In this document: piece after piece, positions 34,615-43,037 of the stretch
Position numbering within the stretch: the first letter of the stretch is position 1
How the letters are laid out: every line of letters starts with the position of its first letter
Assembly: GCA_002347265.1 (NCBI GenBank)
Contig: DDYB01000005.1
Coordinates: 1-64,000, forward strand
DNA: 64,000 nucleotides
Source: Desulfobacteraceae bacterium UBA2245
GTDB lineage: Bacteria > Desulfobacterota > Desulfobacteria > Desulfobacterales > UBA2245
Reading direction: 5' to 3'
The notes under the pieces: model-generated
The model's input: only the letters and a program-made list of their open reading frames with translations
Database searches by the model: none
Told to the model about the DNA's origin: nothing
Made by a program: the position numbers and the translations under genes

Positions 34615-34694
34615 GGGTTTGCTCCGATTTGGCGTCGATCAAAATGGACGGCTTCGTCAAAAATCCCGTTTCCGCATTGACGCCGCCATTGTGA

Positions 34695-34706
34695 CCTTGT
34701 ACAAGG
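34695..34706. repeat. 12-base palindrome upstream of tolQ
   Basis: CCTTGTACAAGG is a perfect palindrome about 80 bases upstream of tolQ, downstream of the putative promoter; it could be an operator. The rest of 34615-34783 shows no gene. Confidence 0.3.
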
Positions 34707-34783
34707 CCATCAAAATTCATTCAGAAAATTGTCAAAAACAAACTATCAATAATTTCAAGTTACTAAAAACATTTGGAATCTTC

Positions 34784-34810
34784 ATTATATGATATCCATT
34801 GCGGTGTCAA
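34784..34810 (-). promoter_or_regulatory. Putative sigma-70 promoter of the tol operon
   Basis: Minus-strand TTGACA (34810-34805) and TATAAT (34789-34784), both consensus but with only 15 bases between them, about 170 bases upstream of tolQ. Confidence 0.45.
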
Positions 34811-34937
34811 GAGCTTTGCTGGTAATAACCTCATGGTTCAAAAAAACAAATACCCGGAGCTGTTTTCCATACCTAAATATAAAGGATGCGCTCTGCGACG
34901 CAGGAAGGATCGCTTCGCATCATGAAAAGGAACGTCT

Positions 34938-35507
34938 ATGAAGGAAATTGTCAATCTGCTTTTTGAAGCCCGCATGCTGAAACGCACGCCGAGATCCGGA
35001 TATCAGTTCCTTGGCGTCGGCGAGGAGTCGGTTGCCGAGCACAGCTTCATGACCGCTTTTATCGGGCTGATCATGGCCCGGATGAGACCCGACGCCGATG
35101 CGCTTCGACTGGTTTCCATGTGCCTGATTCACGATCTTGCCGAGGCAAGAACCGGAGACCTGAATTATGTGCAGAAAAAGTATGTGAGCGCCGACGCATC
35201 AAAAGCCCTGGAAGACGCCCTGAACGATGTCTGGTTCGGCAAGCGCCTGGCAGAGCTGATTCAGGAATTCGACGCCGGTGATTCCATGGAAGCCGCCCTG
35301 GCCCGGGACGCGGATCAGCTGGCCCTGATTCTGGAATTGAAATTCCTGACGGATCTGGGATTTGAACCCCCGAAACAATGGATGCGGAACGTCGCCGGAC
35401 GCATTCAAACAACGACCGGAAAAGATCTTTTTGAAAACATTCAGCATGCCGATCCGGCCGCTTGGTGGCGCAAAAATTATATTGACAATCCGCCAAAAAA
35501 TAAATAA
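34938..35507 (+). CDS. HD-domain phosphohydrolase, YfbR-like
   Basis: A 189-residue HD-domain protein: EHSFMTAFIGL supplies the first His, CLIHDLAEARTGDL the HD pair and DADQLALILELKFL the last metal Asp. The layout matches YfbR-type 5'-deoxynucleotidases and related HD hydrolases. It starts 12 bases after an AAAAGGA. The 54 bases upstream can fold into GATGCG/CGCATC and CTGCG/CGCAG stems (34884-34922), possibly a leader structure. It is separated from sdhC by about 70 bases. Confidence 0.82.
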   Translation: MKEIVNLLFEARMLKRTPRSGYQFLGVGEESVAEHSFMTAFIGLIMARMRPDADALRLVSMCLIHDLAEARTGDLNYVQKKYVSADASKALEDALNDVWFGKRLAELIQEFDAGDSMEAALARDADQLALILELKFLTDLGFEPPKQWMRNVAGRIQTTTGKDLFENIQHADPAAWWRKNYIDNPPKNK

Positions 35508-35578
35508 AGCTGTGACCTTTAGGGATTCATGTTTGTGGTTTCATAATTCTTTAATTTTGGGAGGAAATGGAGGAAACG

Positions 35579-36220
35579 ATGAATTGGCTTGTAAACACCC
35601 TAACTAGTTCCATCGGAAAAAAACTGATGATGGCTGTGACGGGGCTGTGCTTCTGCGGTTTCCTGGCAGTGCACCTCATCGGAAACCTGACCATTTATGG
35701 AGGAAAAGAGATGTTCCTGGGTTACGTTGAACACCTCCATGCGTTAGGCGTTCTGATCACCCTCGCCGAATTCGGACTGATTGCTCTGGCGCTGATCCAC
35801 ATCATCACGGGTTTGACGCTGTATTTGCAGAATCTCAAAGCCAGACCGATTCGGTACAACACCTACAAGAGCGCGGGCGGACGAACCATCGGATCAGCGA
35901 CCATGCCCTACACCGGCATTCTGATCATTCTTTTCGTTCTGCTTCACCTGCTTACGTTCCGCTTTGTAGACAAAACCAACACCAATGATTTCCAGATCCT
36001 GGTCACCACCTTTTCCCAGTTCGGTTCCGTTCTGATCTACATCGTCGCCGTGATCATCGCTGCCATTCATGTCAGCCACGGCCTCTGGAGCGGTTTTCAG
36101 ACCCTGGGACTCAGTCACCCCAAATACATGCCGATCATCATGGGGCTTTCAGTCGTATTTGCAGTCATCGTCGGGGTGGGATTTGGTTTTATTCCGATCT
36201 ATGTTTCGCTAATCGCATAA
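35579..36220 (+). CDS. sdhC: Succinate dehydrogenase/fumarate reductase cytochrome b subunit (type B)
   Basis: A 213-residue membrane subunit with five hydrophobic segments and conserved His residues in VHLIGNLTIYGG, LHALGV, LIHIITG, VLLHLL and IHVSHGLWSGFQ that can bind two b hemes. The single fused anchor and lack of a separate SdhD mark type B enzymes as in Wolinella and sulfate reducers. It exchanges electrons with menaquinone. ATG 35579 has GGAGG directly upstream; the frame opens 12 bases earlier without a ribosome site. Confidence 0.93.
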   Translation: MNWLVNTLTSSIGKKLMMAVTGLCFCGFLAVHLIGNLTIYGGKEMFLGYVEHLHALGVLITLAEFGLIALALIHIITGLTLYLQNLKARPIRYNTYKSAGGRTIGSATMPYTGILIILFVLLHLLTFRFVDKTNTNDFQILVTTFSQFGSVLIYIVAVIIAAIHVSHGLWSGFQTLGLSHPKYMPIIMGLSVVFAVIVGVGFGFIPIYVSLIA

Positions 36221-36233
36221 GGAGGTTAATGAT

Positions 36234-38147
36234 ATGCAGCTTGAAGGAAAAGTCCCAGGTGGTCCACTAGAAACTAAATGGGATAGACACCGGTTCGAAT
36301 TAAAGCTGGTCAACGCCGCCAACAAAAGAAAGTTCAACATCATCGTTGTTGGTACCGGTCTTGCCGGCAGTTCAGCCGCTGCGTCCCTTGCAGAATTGGG
36401 TTACGAGGTGTCCGTGTTCTGTATTCAGGACAGCCCTCGCCGCGCTCACAGTATTGCCGCACAGGGCGGCATGAACGCAGCCAAAAACTACACCAATGAC
36501 GGCGACAGCATCTTCCGTCTGTTCTACGACACGATCAAGGGCGGCGACTTCAGAGCCAGAGAAGGCAACGTCTACCGCCTGGCCCAGATCAGCAACAACA
36601 TCATCGATCAGTGCGTGGCCCAGGGCGTTCCCTTTGCCCGCGATTACGGCGGACTGCTTGCCAACCGCTCCTTCGGCGGCGCCCAGGTATCCCGTACATT
36701 CTACGCACGCGGCCAGACAGGCCAGCAGCTGCTGCTCGGCGCCTACAGCGCATTGTCCCGCCAGATCGGCATCGGCAAGGTCAAGATGTACACCCGCCGC
36801 GAAATGATGGATCTGGTGCTGGTCGACGGCCATGCCCGCGGCATCGTTGTCCGGAACCTGCTCAACGGCGAGTTCGAAACCCATGCGGCCGACGCAGTCG
36901 TTCTGGCCACCGGCGGATACGGAAACGTTTTCTTCCTGTCCACCAACGCCACTTCATGCAACGTGGGCGCGGCTTTCCGCGCTTATAGAAAAGGCGCCCT
37001 TTTCGCCAATCCCTGTTTCACCCAGATTCACCCGACCTGTATTCCGGTTCACGGCGACTTTCAGTCCAAACTCACCCTGATGAGCGAAAGTCTGAGAAAC
37101 GACGGACGCGTATGGGTTCCCAGAAAACAGGGCGACACCCGTGCGCCCAACGACATTCCCGAAAGCGATCGTCTGTACTATCTGGAAGAAAAATACCCGG
37201 CCTTCGGCAACCTGGTGCCCAGAGACGTGGCTTCCCGTAACGCCAAAGAGCAGTGCGACAAGGGCCTGGGCGTCGGCACCGGACGTGCGGTCTACCTGGA
37301 TTTTGCCGATGCGATCAAGCGCGACGGCAAGGCGACTGTTGAGAAAAAATACGGCAACCTGTTTGAGATGTACGAACGGATCGTGGCCGAAGATCCCTAC
37401 CAGGTGCCCATGATGATCTATCCGGCTTCCCATTACACCATGGGCGGCCTGTGGGTGGACTACAACCTGATGAGCAACGTTCCCGGCCTGTTCGTGCTCG
37501 GCGAAGCCAACTTCTCCGATCACGGCGCCAACCGCCTCGGCGCCAGCGCCCTGATGCAGGGCCTGGGGGATGGATACTTCGTCATTCCTTACACCATCGG
37601 CGGTTACCTGTCCCAGTGGTACGGCAAGCCGAAGGTCAAAACAGACAACCCGGCCTTCAAGGAATCCCTTGACCAGGTCGTTCAGCGCAAAGAAAAAATC
37701 ATGGCCCTCAAGGGAAAACGCACGGTTGAAAACATTCACCGTGAAATGGGTCTGATTCTGTGGGATAACTGCGGCATGGCCCGTAACGAGGCAGGACTCA
37801 CGAAGGCCAAAGAGCAGATCCACGCGCTTCGCGATGAATTCTGGCAGAACTGCACCGTGCCCGGCTCCGACAAGGACTTCAACCTGGCCGTGGAAAAAGC
37901 CGGCCGTCTGGCGGATTTCCTTGAGTTTGCCGAGGTCATGGTCATGGACGCCCTGAACCGAAACGAATCCTGCGGATGCCACCTGCGGGAAGAATCCCAG
38001 ACCGAAGAAGGCGAAGCCCTTAGAAAAGATGATGAATACTGCTACGTAGCTGCCTGGGAATATGCCGGCTATGGCAAGGATCCTGTACTGAACAAGGAGC
38101 CTTTGGTTTTTGAAAACGTGAAATTAACGCAAAGGAGTTACAAGTGA
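36234..38147 (+). CDS. sdhA: Succinate dehydrogenase/fumarate reductase flavoprotein subunit
   Basis: A 637-residue flavoprotein. The FAD motif is IIVVGTGLAGSSAAASLAEL, HSIAAQGGMNAAKN includes the His that carries covalent FAD, and HYTMGGLWVDY plus GEANFSDHGANRLG are the dicarboxylate-site and C-terminal FAD motifs. It interconverts succinate and fumarate at the cytoplasmic face. It starts 13 bases after sdhC with GGAGG. Its TGA stop overlaps the sdhB GTG start (GTGA). Confidence 0.96.
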   Translation: MQLEGKVPGGPLETKWDRHRFELKLVNAANKRKFNIIVVGTGLAGSSAAASLAELGYEVSVFCIQDSPRRAHSIAAQGGMNAAKNYTNDGDSIFRLFYDTIKGGDFRAREGNVYRLAQISNNIIDQCVAQGVPFARDYGGLLANRSFGGAQVSRTFYARGQTGQQLLLGAYSALSRQIGIGKVKMYTRREMMDLVLVDGHARGIVVRNLLNGEFETHAADAVVLATGGYGNVFFLSTNATSCNVGAAFRAYRKGALFANPCFTQIHPTCIPVHGDFQSKLTLMSESLRNDGRVWVPRKQGDTRAPNDIPESDRLYYLEEKYPAFGNLVPRDVASRNAKEQCDKGLGVGTGRAVYLDFADAIKRDGKATVEKKYGNLFEMYERIVAEDPYQVPMMIYPASHYTMGGLWVDYNLMSNVPGLFVLGEANFSDHGANRLGASALMQGLGDGYFVIPYTIGGYLSQWYGKPKVKTDNPAFKESLDQVVQRKEKIMALKGKRTVENIHREMGLILWDNCGMARNEAGLTKAKEQIHALRDEFWQNCTVPGSDKDFNLAVEKAGRLADFLEFAEVMVMDALNRNESCGCHLREESQTEEGEALRKDDEYCYVAAWEYAGYGKDPVLNKEPLVFENVKLTQRSYK

Positions 38148-38908
38148 CAAAAACCATCAATCTAACACTTAAGGTCTGGCGCCAAAGAAACGCTGAAGAT
38201 AAAGGCGGGTTTGAAACCTATCAATCCAATAACGTTTCAACCGATATGTCCTTTCTGGAAATGCTGGACGTCGTCAATGAGCAGCTGACCCTGGACGGCA
38301 AAGAACCGATTCAGTTCGACAACGACTGTCGCGAAGGAATCTGCGGCATGTGCGGTTGCGTCGTCAACGGACGGGCTCATGGTCCCCAGAAGGCCACCAC
38401 GCTGTGCCAGCTGCACATGAGAAAATTCGACGACGGCGACACCATCGTCATCGAGCCTTGGAGAGTCAAGGCATTCAAGCTCATCAGAGACCTTGCGGTG
38501 GATCGCAGTGCTTACGACAAGATCATTCAGGCCGGCGGCTTTGTGTCCGTCAACACCGGACAGGCCTCGGATGCCAGCGCGATGCCGATCAAGCAGGAAA
38601 ACGCGGAACTGGCCATGGATGCGGCTGCCTGCATCGGCTGCGGCGCCTGCGCGGCGGCATGTCCCAATGCTTCCGCCATGCTGTTTGTCAGCGCCAAGGT
38701 TTCCCAGCTCGCGCTGCTGCCCCAGGGCAAACCCGAGGCGGCCATTCGGGCCATCAAGATGGTCAGGACCATGGATCTTTGCGGATTCGGCAACTGCACC
38801 AATGAAAGAGAATGCGAAAACGCATGCCCGAAAGAAATCAAGATCACCAACATCGCCCGTCTGAACCGTGAATACATCAAAGCCAGTATCGGTTCATCCG
38901 TGATGTAA
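38144..38908 (+). CDS. sdhB: Succinate dehydrogenase/fumarate reductase iron-sulfur subunit
   Basis: A 254-residue Fe-S protein. CREGICGMCG with a later Cys binds the [2Fe-2S] cluster, CIGCGACAAACPN and CGFGNCTNERECENACP bind the [4Fe-4S] and [3Fe-4S] type centres. It passes electrons from FAD to the heme subunit. The start is GTG at 38144 with AAGGAG 8 bases upstream, inside the sdhA stop. A strong terminator follows. Confidence 0.96.
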   Translation: MTKTINLTLKVWRQRNAEDKGGFETYQSNNVSTDMSFLEMLDVVNEQLTLDGKEPIQFDNDCREGICGMCGCVVNGRAHGPQKATTLCQLHMRKFDDGDTIVIEPWRVKAFKLIRDLAVDRSAYDKIIQAGGFVSVNTGQASDASAMPIKQENAELAMDAAACIGCGACAAACPNASAMLFVSAKVSQLALLPQGKPEAAIRAIKMVRTMDLCGFGNCTNERECENACPKEIKITNIARLNREYIKASIGSSVM

Positions 38909-38928
38909 TTATTTTATTTCGAAGTTAA

Positions 38929-38959
38929 AAAGGCGGCCTGAGTTTTCAGGCCGCCTTTT
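38929..38959 (+). terminator. Rho-independent terminator of sdhCAB
   Basis: AAAAGGCGGCCTGA pairs with TCAGGCCGCCTTTT around a short loop, a 14-base perfect stem, 20 bases past sdhB. The T-run is modest, and the symmetrical A/T ends let it work for both strands, so it may also insulate murI. Confidence 0.88.
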
Positions 38960-39016
38960 ATTATCTGAATGAAATTCGAGTTTTCCGGCAAAAGTCGGGA
39001 CCGGCCAGACTCAAAT

Positions 39017-39802
39017 TTATTGCCGGATCAATTCCAGGCGGATGCGGGTCTTGAGCAGCTCCATGGCGGTCTTTTCAAACTGAGGAGTCACATCGGAAAC
39101 AAAAAACCGATGAACCCGGTTCTGGGAAAGGGATCTGTCCAGATCGGAATGCCGGTCCAGAAACTCCCTGACTTTCCGGGTGATGGCCACGGAAGAATCA
39201 ATGACCCGGACCTGTTTTCCGATCTTGCGCTGGATGGTTTCCTTGAGCAGCGGATAGTGGGTGCAGCCCAGGATCAGGGTGTCGATCCGGCGCACCTTCA
39301 GGGGAAAGAGGTACTTCTTCACGATCATGGCGGTTTCGGGCTTTTTGATCCAGCCTTCCTCCACCAGCGGAACGAACAGGGGACAGGCTCTGGAATAAAC
39401 CCTTGCCTTCGGAGCGATCTGAAGAATTTTTTTTTCGTAAATGCCGCTGTTGATCGTAGCCCGGGTTCCGATTACCCCGATGCGTCCGTATCGGGTCGCC
39501 TGAACGGCCAGTTCCACGGCCGGAGTGACGACCTCGAAAACAGGAACATCGTAACCCTGCATCAGCGCCTCCGTAGCCACGCTTGAAGCGGTGTTGCAGG
39601 CCATGACAATTATTTTAGCCCCGCGTTCGAGCAGAAATTCGGTGTTCTGGCGGGCGTATTCCACCACCGTCTCGGGACTTTTGGACCCGTAGGGGGTGCG
39701 GGCCGTATCGCCGAAATAAATGATATCATACCCCGGCAGGTGCTGCATGAACTCCCGGACCACGGTCAGCCCGCCGATGCCTGAATCAAAAATTCCAATC
39801 AT
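39017..39802 (-). CDS. murI: Glutamate racemase
   Basis: A 261-residue enzyme making D-glutamate for peptidoglycan. FDSGIGGLTVVREF, VMACNTASS (first catalytic Cys) and LGCTHYPLL (second catalytic Cys) are all present. It is the last gene of the dnaX-ybaB-recR-murI run, 27 bases after recR. Confidence 0.95.
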   Translation of the reverse strand: MIGIFDSGIGGLTVVREFMQHLPGYDIIYFGDTARTPYGSKSPETVVEYARQNTEFLLERGAKIIVMACNTASSVATEALMQGYDVPVFEVVTPAVELAVQATRYGRIGVIGTRATINSGIYEKKILQIAPKARVYSRACPLFVPLVEEGWIKKPETAMIVKKYLFPLKVRRIDTLILGCTHYPLLKETIQRKIGKQVRVIDSSVAITRKVREFLDRHSDLDRSLSQNRVHRFFVSDVTPQFEKTAMELLKTRIRLELIRQ

Positions 39803-39829
39803 CTCCGATTCGCTTCCCCTCTTGCCGCG

Positions 39830-40429
39830 TTACAGGTTTCTCCGGGCTTCCATGGCCCTTTTCAGGGTCACCTGGTCCACATATTTCAGATCGCCGCCCA
39901 TGGGAATTCCCGAGGCGATCCGGGTAACGGCAACCGGATGCGCTTTCAGCAGGCCGGCAAGATACGAGGCCGTGGCCTCGCCTTCCGTACTCGTGCTGGT
40001 GGCCAGCACCACCTCTTTGATGGGCTGCCTTTCGATGCGTTGAATCAGTTCCCGAATGCGGATATTGTCCGGGCCGATGCCGTCCATGGGCGAAAGAACG
40101 CCTTGCAATACATGATAGCGGCCGGAAAAAGAACCGGATTTCTCTATGGCCACCATGTCGGCCGGCTGCTCCACAACGCACAGGACCTGAGGATCCCTGG
40201 CGGGATTCCGGCAGATGCGGCACAGTTGATCGTCGCTGAGGGAAAAACACTCCGCGCACAGCTGGATTTTCTCTTTCAGCTGCAATATGCTGGCGCCCAG
40301 GGATTCGACCTCCTGCCGGGATGCGCGCAGAAGATGCATGGCAAGCCGCTCGGCGGTTTTCTCTCCGATTCCGGGAAGCCTGGAAAGGTTTCGGATCAGG
40401 CTTAAGAGCGATTCCGGGTAATGATTCAT
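39830..40429 (-). CDS. recR: Recombination protein RecR
   Basis: A 199-residue protein with a helix-hairpin-helix (LPGIGEKTAERLAMHLL), a C4 zinc finger (CAECFSLSDDQLCRICRNP) and a Toprim domain (LCVVEQPADMVAIEKS, ATSTSTEGEATA). RecR acts with RecO/RecF in loading RecA. It is 15 bases downstream of ybaB, the standard order. Confidence 0.96.
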   Translation of the reverse strand: MNHYPESLLSLIRNLSRLPGIGEKTAERLAMHLLRASRQEVESLGASILQLKEKIQLCAECFSLSDDQLCRICRNPARDPQVLCVVEQPADMVAIEKSGSFSGRYHVLQGVLSPMDGIGPDNIRIRELIQRIERQPIKEVVLATSTSTEGEATASYLAGLLKAHPVAVTRIASGIPMGGDLKYVDQVTLKRAMEARRNL

Positions 40430-40444
40430 GTTCGTAAAAACCCC

Positions 40445-40756
40445 TTACATCAGACCGGGAATATTCATGCCGCCCGTAAGCTTGCTCATTTCGGCGGACA
40501 TCATTTCCTGGGATCGGCTCAGTGCATCGTTGACAGCCGCGATAATCAGATCCTGAAGCATTTCCACATCCTCGGGGTCCACGACCTCCCTGTCGATCGC
40601 AAGAGCGGTAATCTGCTGGCGGCCGTTGGCCGTTGCTCTGACCATGCCGCCGCCCGAAGAGGCTTCGACGGTTTTTTCAGACATTTCCTCCTGAAGTTTG
40701 AGCATTTTTTCCTGAAGCTTCTGGGCCTGTTTGAACATGTTCCCCATTCCCCGCAT
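40445..40756 (-). CDS. ybaB: Nucleoid-associated protein YbaB/EbfC
   Basis: A 103-residue DNA-binding protein: MFKQAQKLQEKMLKLQEEM, then VRATANGRQQITALAIDREV and DPEDVEMLQDLIIAAVNDAL. It dimerises as a tweezer-shaped nucleoid protein. It sits between dnaX and recR as in most bacteria. Confidence 0.94.
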   Translation of the reverse strand: MRGMGNMFKQAQKLQEKMLKLQEEMSEKTVEASSGGGMVRATANGRQQITALAIDREVVDPEDVEMLQDLIIAAVNDALSRSQEMMSAEMSKLTGGMNIPGLM

Positions 40757-40764
40757 TTTTCCTC

Positions 40765-42402
40765 CTATAACAACTTGACTTCTATGACATTGCCGTTAAA
40801 AATTTCCTTCACATCCGTCAGCAGCGGATGCTGCAGTGCTTCCTGCCGCAGCCGGTTCTCCTGTTCCTTCTGCCGGACCCTTTCATCCAGCTCCGGACCG
40901 ACGGATAAAAGCTCAAATGCAATCGGCCGGCCAAACACCTCCCGGCAGGCCTGCAGAATGATCGCCCGATTCTGTTCCCGGCGGATCGTATTATCGGTAA
41001 ACCCGTTGCCGGATATCTCCAGCTCAATCCGATCCCCCTCAAATTTTTTCAGAACCCCCTTGCGAAGACTTGCGCCCAGAAACGAACTTTGTCTGGATAC
41101 GGCTTCAACCACCCGCTCCCAGCCCTTTTCTCCATTCGACGGTTCGCTGCCGGCCGGTGCATCGAATTGAACCGCCGTTTTGAACTCGCCGCCGGCGCTC
41201 TCGGCAAGATGGCTGGAACCGGAAACCGGGCACTCCGGAAACCGGGTTTGATTTCCGGAAATGCTTTTTTGAAGCTTATCCAGCTTTTCGATCAGTTCGT
41301 CGATGGGAAGCACGGGCCGCAAGGGCGAAATCTGCATGAACGCCACCTCCACGGCCAGCCTGGGCTGTGCGGAGAGCTTAACCGCAGTCGTTTCTCTGAA
41401 AAGAAGTTCAAAGATCTGACTCAGGGACGCCGCTGAAAAGCTCCGGGCCTGCTCCACCAGGGCATCGAATTCCATCCTGGGAACATCCACCAGCCGCTGA
41501 ACGCTCTGCCCGATTCTGACCACCGCCAGATTCCTGAAATGTTCTACGACGTCGGCAAAATAGCGTTTCATGTCGTGACCGCGCTGGTAAACATCATCGA
41601 TGATGTTCAAAAGCACGGGGACATCGCCTGCCAGCAGAGCCGCCGCCGTGTCGAAGATCAGTTTCCGGTCCACAACCCCGAGAACATCCAGGACCTGTTC
41701 ATAGGCGACATCCTGGCGGCAGCAACTGGCCACCTGGTCCAGAAGGCTCAGGGCATCGCGCATGCTTCCGCCCGCTTCCCGGGAGATCAGGGCGAGGCTT
41801 TCCGGCGCAATCCGGATTCCCTCGCGCTCACAGAGCTTTCCCATATGCCGGGAGATGGACTCCAGATCGATTCTGCGAAACTCATGGCGCTGACAACGTG
41901 AAAGAATGGTGACCGGAATCTTGTTGGGCTCGGTGGTGGCAAACATGAACATGACATGGGCCGGAGGCTCTTCCAGGGTCTTGAGCAGCGCATTGAAGGC
42001 CGCCAGGCTCAGCATGTGAACCTCGTCGATGATATAGATCTTGTAGCGGCTGTGCGCCGGCATGTATTTGACGTTTTCCCTCAGATCCCGAATCTGGTCC
42101 ACGCTGTTGTTGGAAGCGCCGTCGATCTCAAACACGTCCACCGCATTTCCCGACGCAATCTCAAGGCAGGATCGGCACTGATTGCACGGCGTGGGCGCGG
42201 GGCCCTTCCCGCAGTTCATGGCCTTGGCCAGAATGCGGGCCACCGTGGTCTTCCCCGTGCCGCGGGGTCCGGAAAACAAAATGGCGTGCGCCACCCGCCC
42301 CATGGCAATGGCATTGCCCAGGGTGCGGGTCACATGCTCCTGTTCAACGACATCCTCGAAGCTCTGGGGTCTGTATTTCCGCGCAAGAACAAGATAAGAC
42401 AT
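40765..42402 (-). CDS. dnaX: DNA polymerase III subunit gamma/tau
   Basis: A 545-residue clamp-loader ATPase. It begins MSYLVLARKYRPQSFEDVV, Walker A is FSGPRGTGKTTVARIL, the zinc module is CGKGPAPTPCNQCRSC, Walker B is IIDEVHMLS and ILSRCQ is the SRC motif. The C-terminal third is variable. ATG 42402 is chosen over an open frame running to 42576 through the tRNA gene. A short A-run at 41263-41271 is not in the phase for a canonical -1 frameshift, so no separate gamma form is predicted. Confidence 0.95.
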   Translation of the reverse strand: MSYLVLARKYRPQSFEDVVEQEHVTRTLGNAIAMGRVAHAILFSGPRGTGKTTVARILAKAMNCGKGPAPTPCNQCRSCLEIASGNAVDVFEIDGASNNSVDQIRDLRENVKYMPAHSRYKIYIIDEVHMLSLAAFNALLKTLEEPPAHVMFMFATTEPNKIPVTILSRCQRHEFRRIDLESISRHMGKLCEREGIRIAPESLALISREAGGSMRDALSLLDQVASCCRQDVAYEQVLDVLGVVDRKLIFDTAAALLAGDVPVLLNIIDDVYQRGHDMKRYFADVVEHFRNLAVVRIGQSVQRLVDVPRMEFDALVEQARSFSAASLSQIFELLFRETTAVKLSAQPRLAVEVAFMQISPLRPVLPIDELIEKLDKLQKSISGNQTRFPECPVSGSSHLAESAGGEFKTAVQFDAPAGSEPSNGEKGWERVVEAVSRQSSFLGASLRKGVLKKFEGDRIELEISGNGFTDNTIRREQNRAIILQACREVFGRPIAFELLSVGPELDERVRQKEQENRLRQEALQHPLLTDVKEIFNGNVIEVKLL

Positions 42403-42526
42403 ACCAAACGGATTCCTGATTAAAAACTTTGCCGGCGCGGATAAAAGCATCCACGCCTTCCTGAATTGCCTGAAATGGCTGGAGCTGTCGATTTGTGCGG
42501 AAAAGGGAAGCGTTTTGATCGATGCA

Positions 42527-42620
42527 TGGCGGAGAGAGAGGGATTCGAACCCTCGGTACCGCTTTTGGCAGCACACACGATTTCCAATCGTGCTCCTTCA
42601 GCCAGCTCGGACATCTCTCC
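42527..42620 (-). tRNA. tRNA-Ser(GGA)
   Basis: A 94-base class II tRNA with acceptor stem GGAGAGA/TCTCTCC, an anticodon arm CACGA-TTGGAAA-TCGTG giving anticodon GGA, a long variable arm, the T-arm GGGTTCGAATCCC and an encoded CCA. It reads UCC/UCU. It lies 125 bases upstream of dnaX on the same strand. Confidence 0.96.
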
Positions 42621-42694
42621 GCATCATCTAAACGACTATCAAGGTTACAATGCAAGGCGGCGCTTCAAGCATCCGCAATTCGCCCGCGGCGCCA

Positions 42695-42787
42695 TGGCGG
42701 AGAGGGTGGGATTCGAACCCACGATCCCGTTTTTGACAGGATACCGCTTTTCGAGAGCGGGGCCTTCAGCCGCTCGGCCACCTCTCC
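42695..42787 (-). tRNA. tRNA-Ser(CGA)
   Basis: A 93-base class II tRNA starting GGAGAGGTGGCCGAGCGG, with anticodon arm CCGCT-CTCGAAA-AGCGG giving anticodon CGA, a long variable arm, T-loop GGTTCGAATCC and encoded CCA. It reads UCG. It lies 74 bases upstream of tRNA-Ser(GGA), so the two are probably one transcript. Confidence 0.96.
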
Positions 42788-42977
42788 AGCGTCCTCACGT
42801 TCCCCTTGGCAGGTTAACTCTCTTATACTGTTTGGGGTTGCCTGTCAATGACCTATTCACATTCTCCTGAAAAACAGGCTTCAAGATCCGAGAATTTAAC
42901 TTGAATATGCTTCCGGTTTCTAGTAATGGTGGCAACTTGCCTGAGCGCATCTCCATGCGGGGGCGCGCTGCGGTTGC

Positions 42978-43020
42978 AAGAACGTCTCAATGCGCCTGAG
43001 GCGTCTTTGAGAACGTCTCT
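42978..43020 (+). repeat. Hairpin with direct AGAACGTCTC repeats before the DUF1015 gene
   Basis: AGAACGTCTC occurs twice, about 33 bases apart, and GTCTCAA/TTTGAGA with CGCCT/AGGCG can fold into a hairpin ending just before the ribosome site AAGGAG. It may be a leader structure; function unknown. Confidence 0.35.
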
Positions 43021-43037
43021 ATCAAGGAGTTAAAAAC

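Noticed and set aside
34833..34925. 30-codon frame (MVQKNKYPELFSIPK start) before the HD gene
   Set aside because: It lacks a ribosome site and ends inside the HD gene leader; no known family, so not called.
36954..37982. 342-codon minus-strand frame opposite sdhA
   Set aside because: Antisense shadow of a highly conserved flavoprotein gene with strong codon bias.
41263..41271. A-run in dnaX that might cause programmed frameshifting
   Set aside because: The run is read CAA AAA AGC, so the slippery A AAA AAG phase is not met and the -1 tRNA pairing would be poor.
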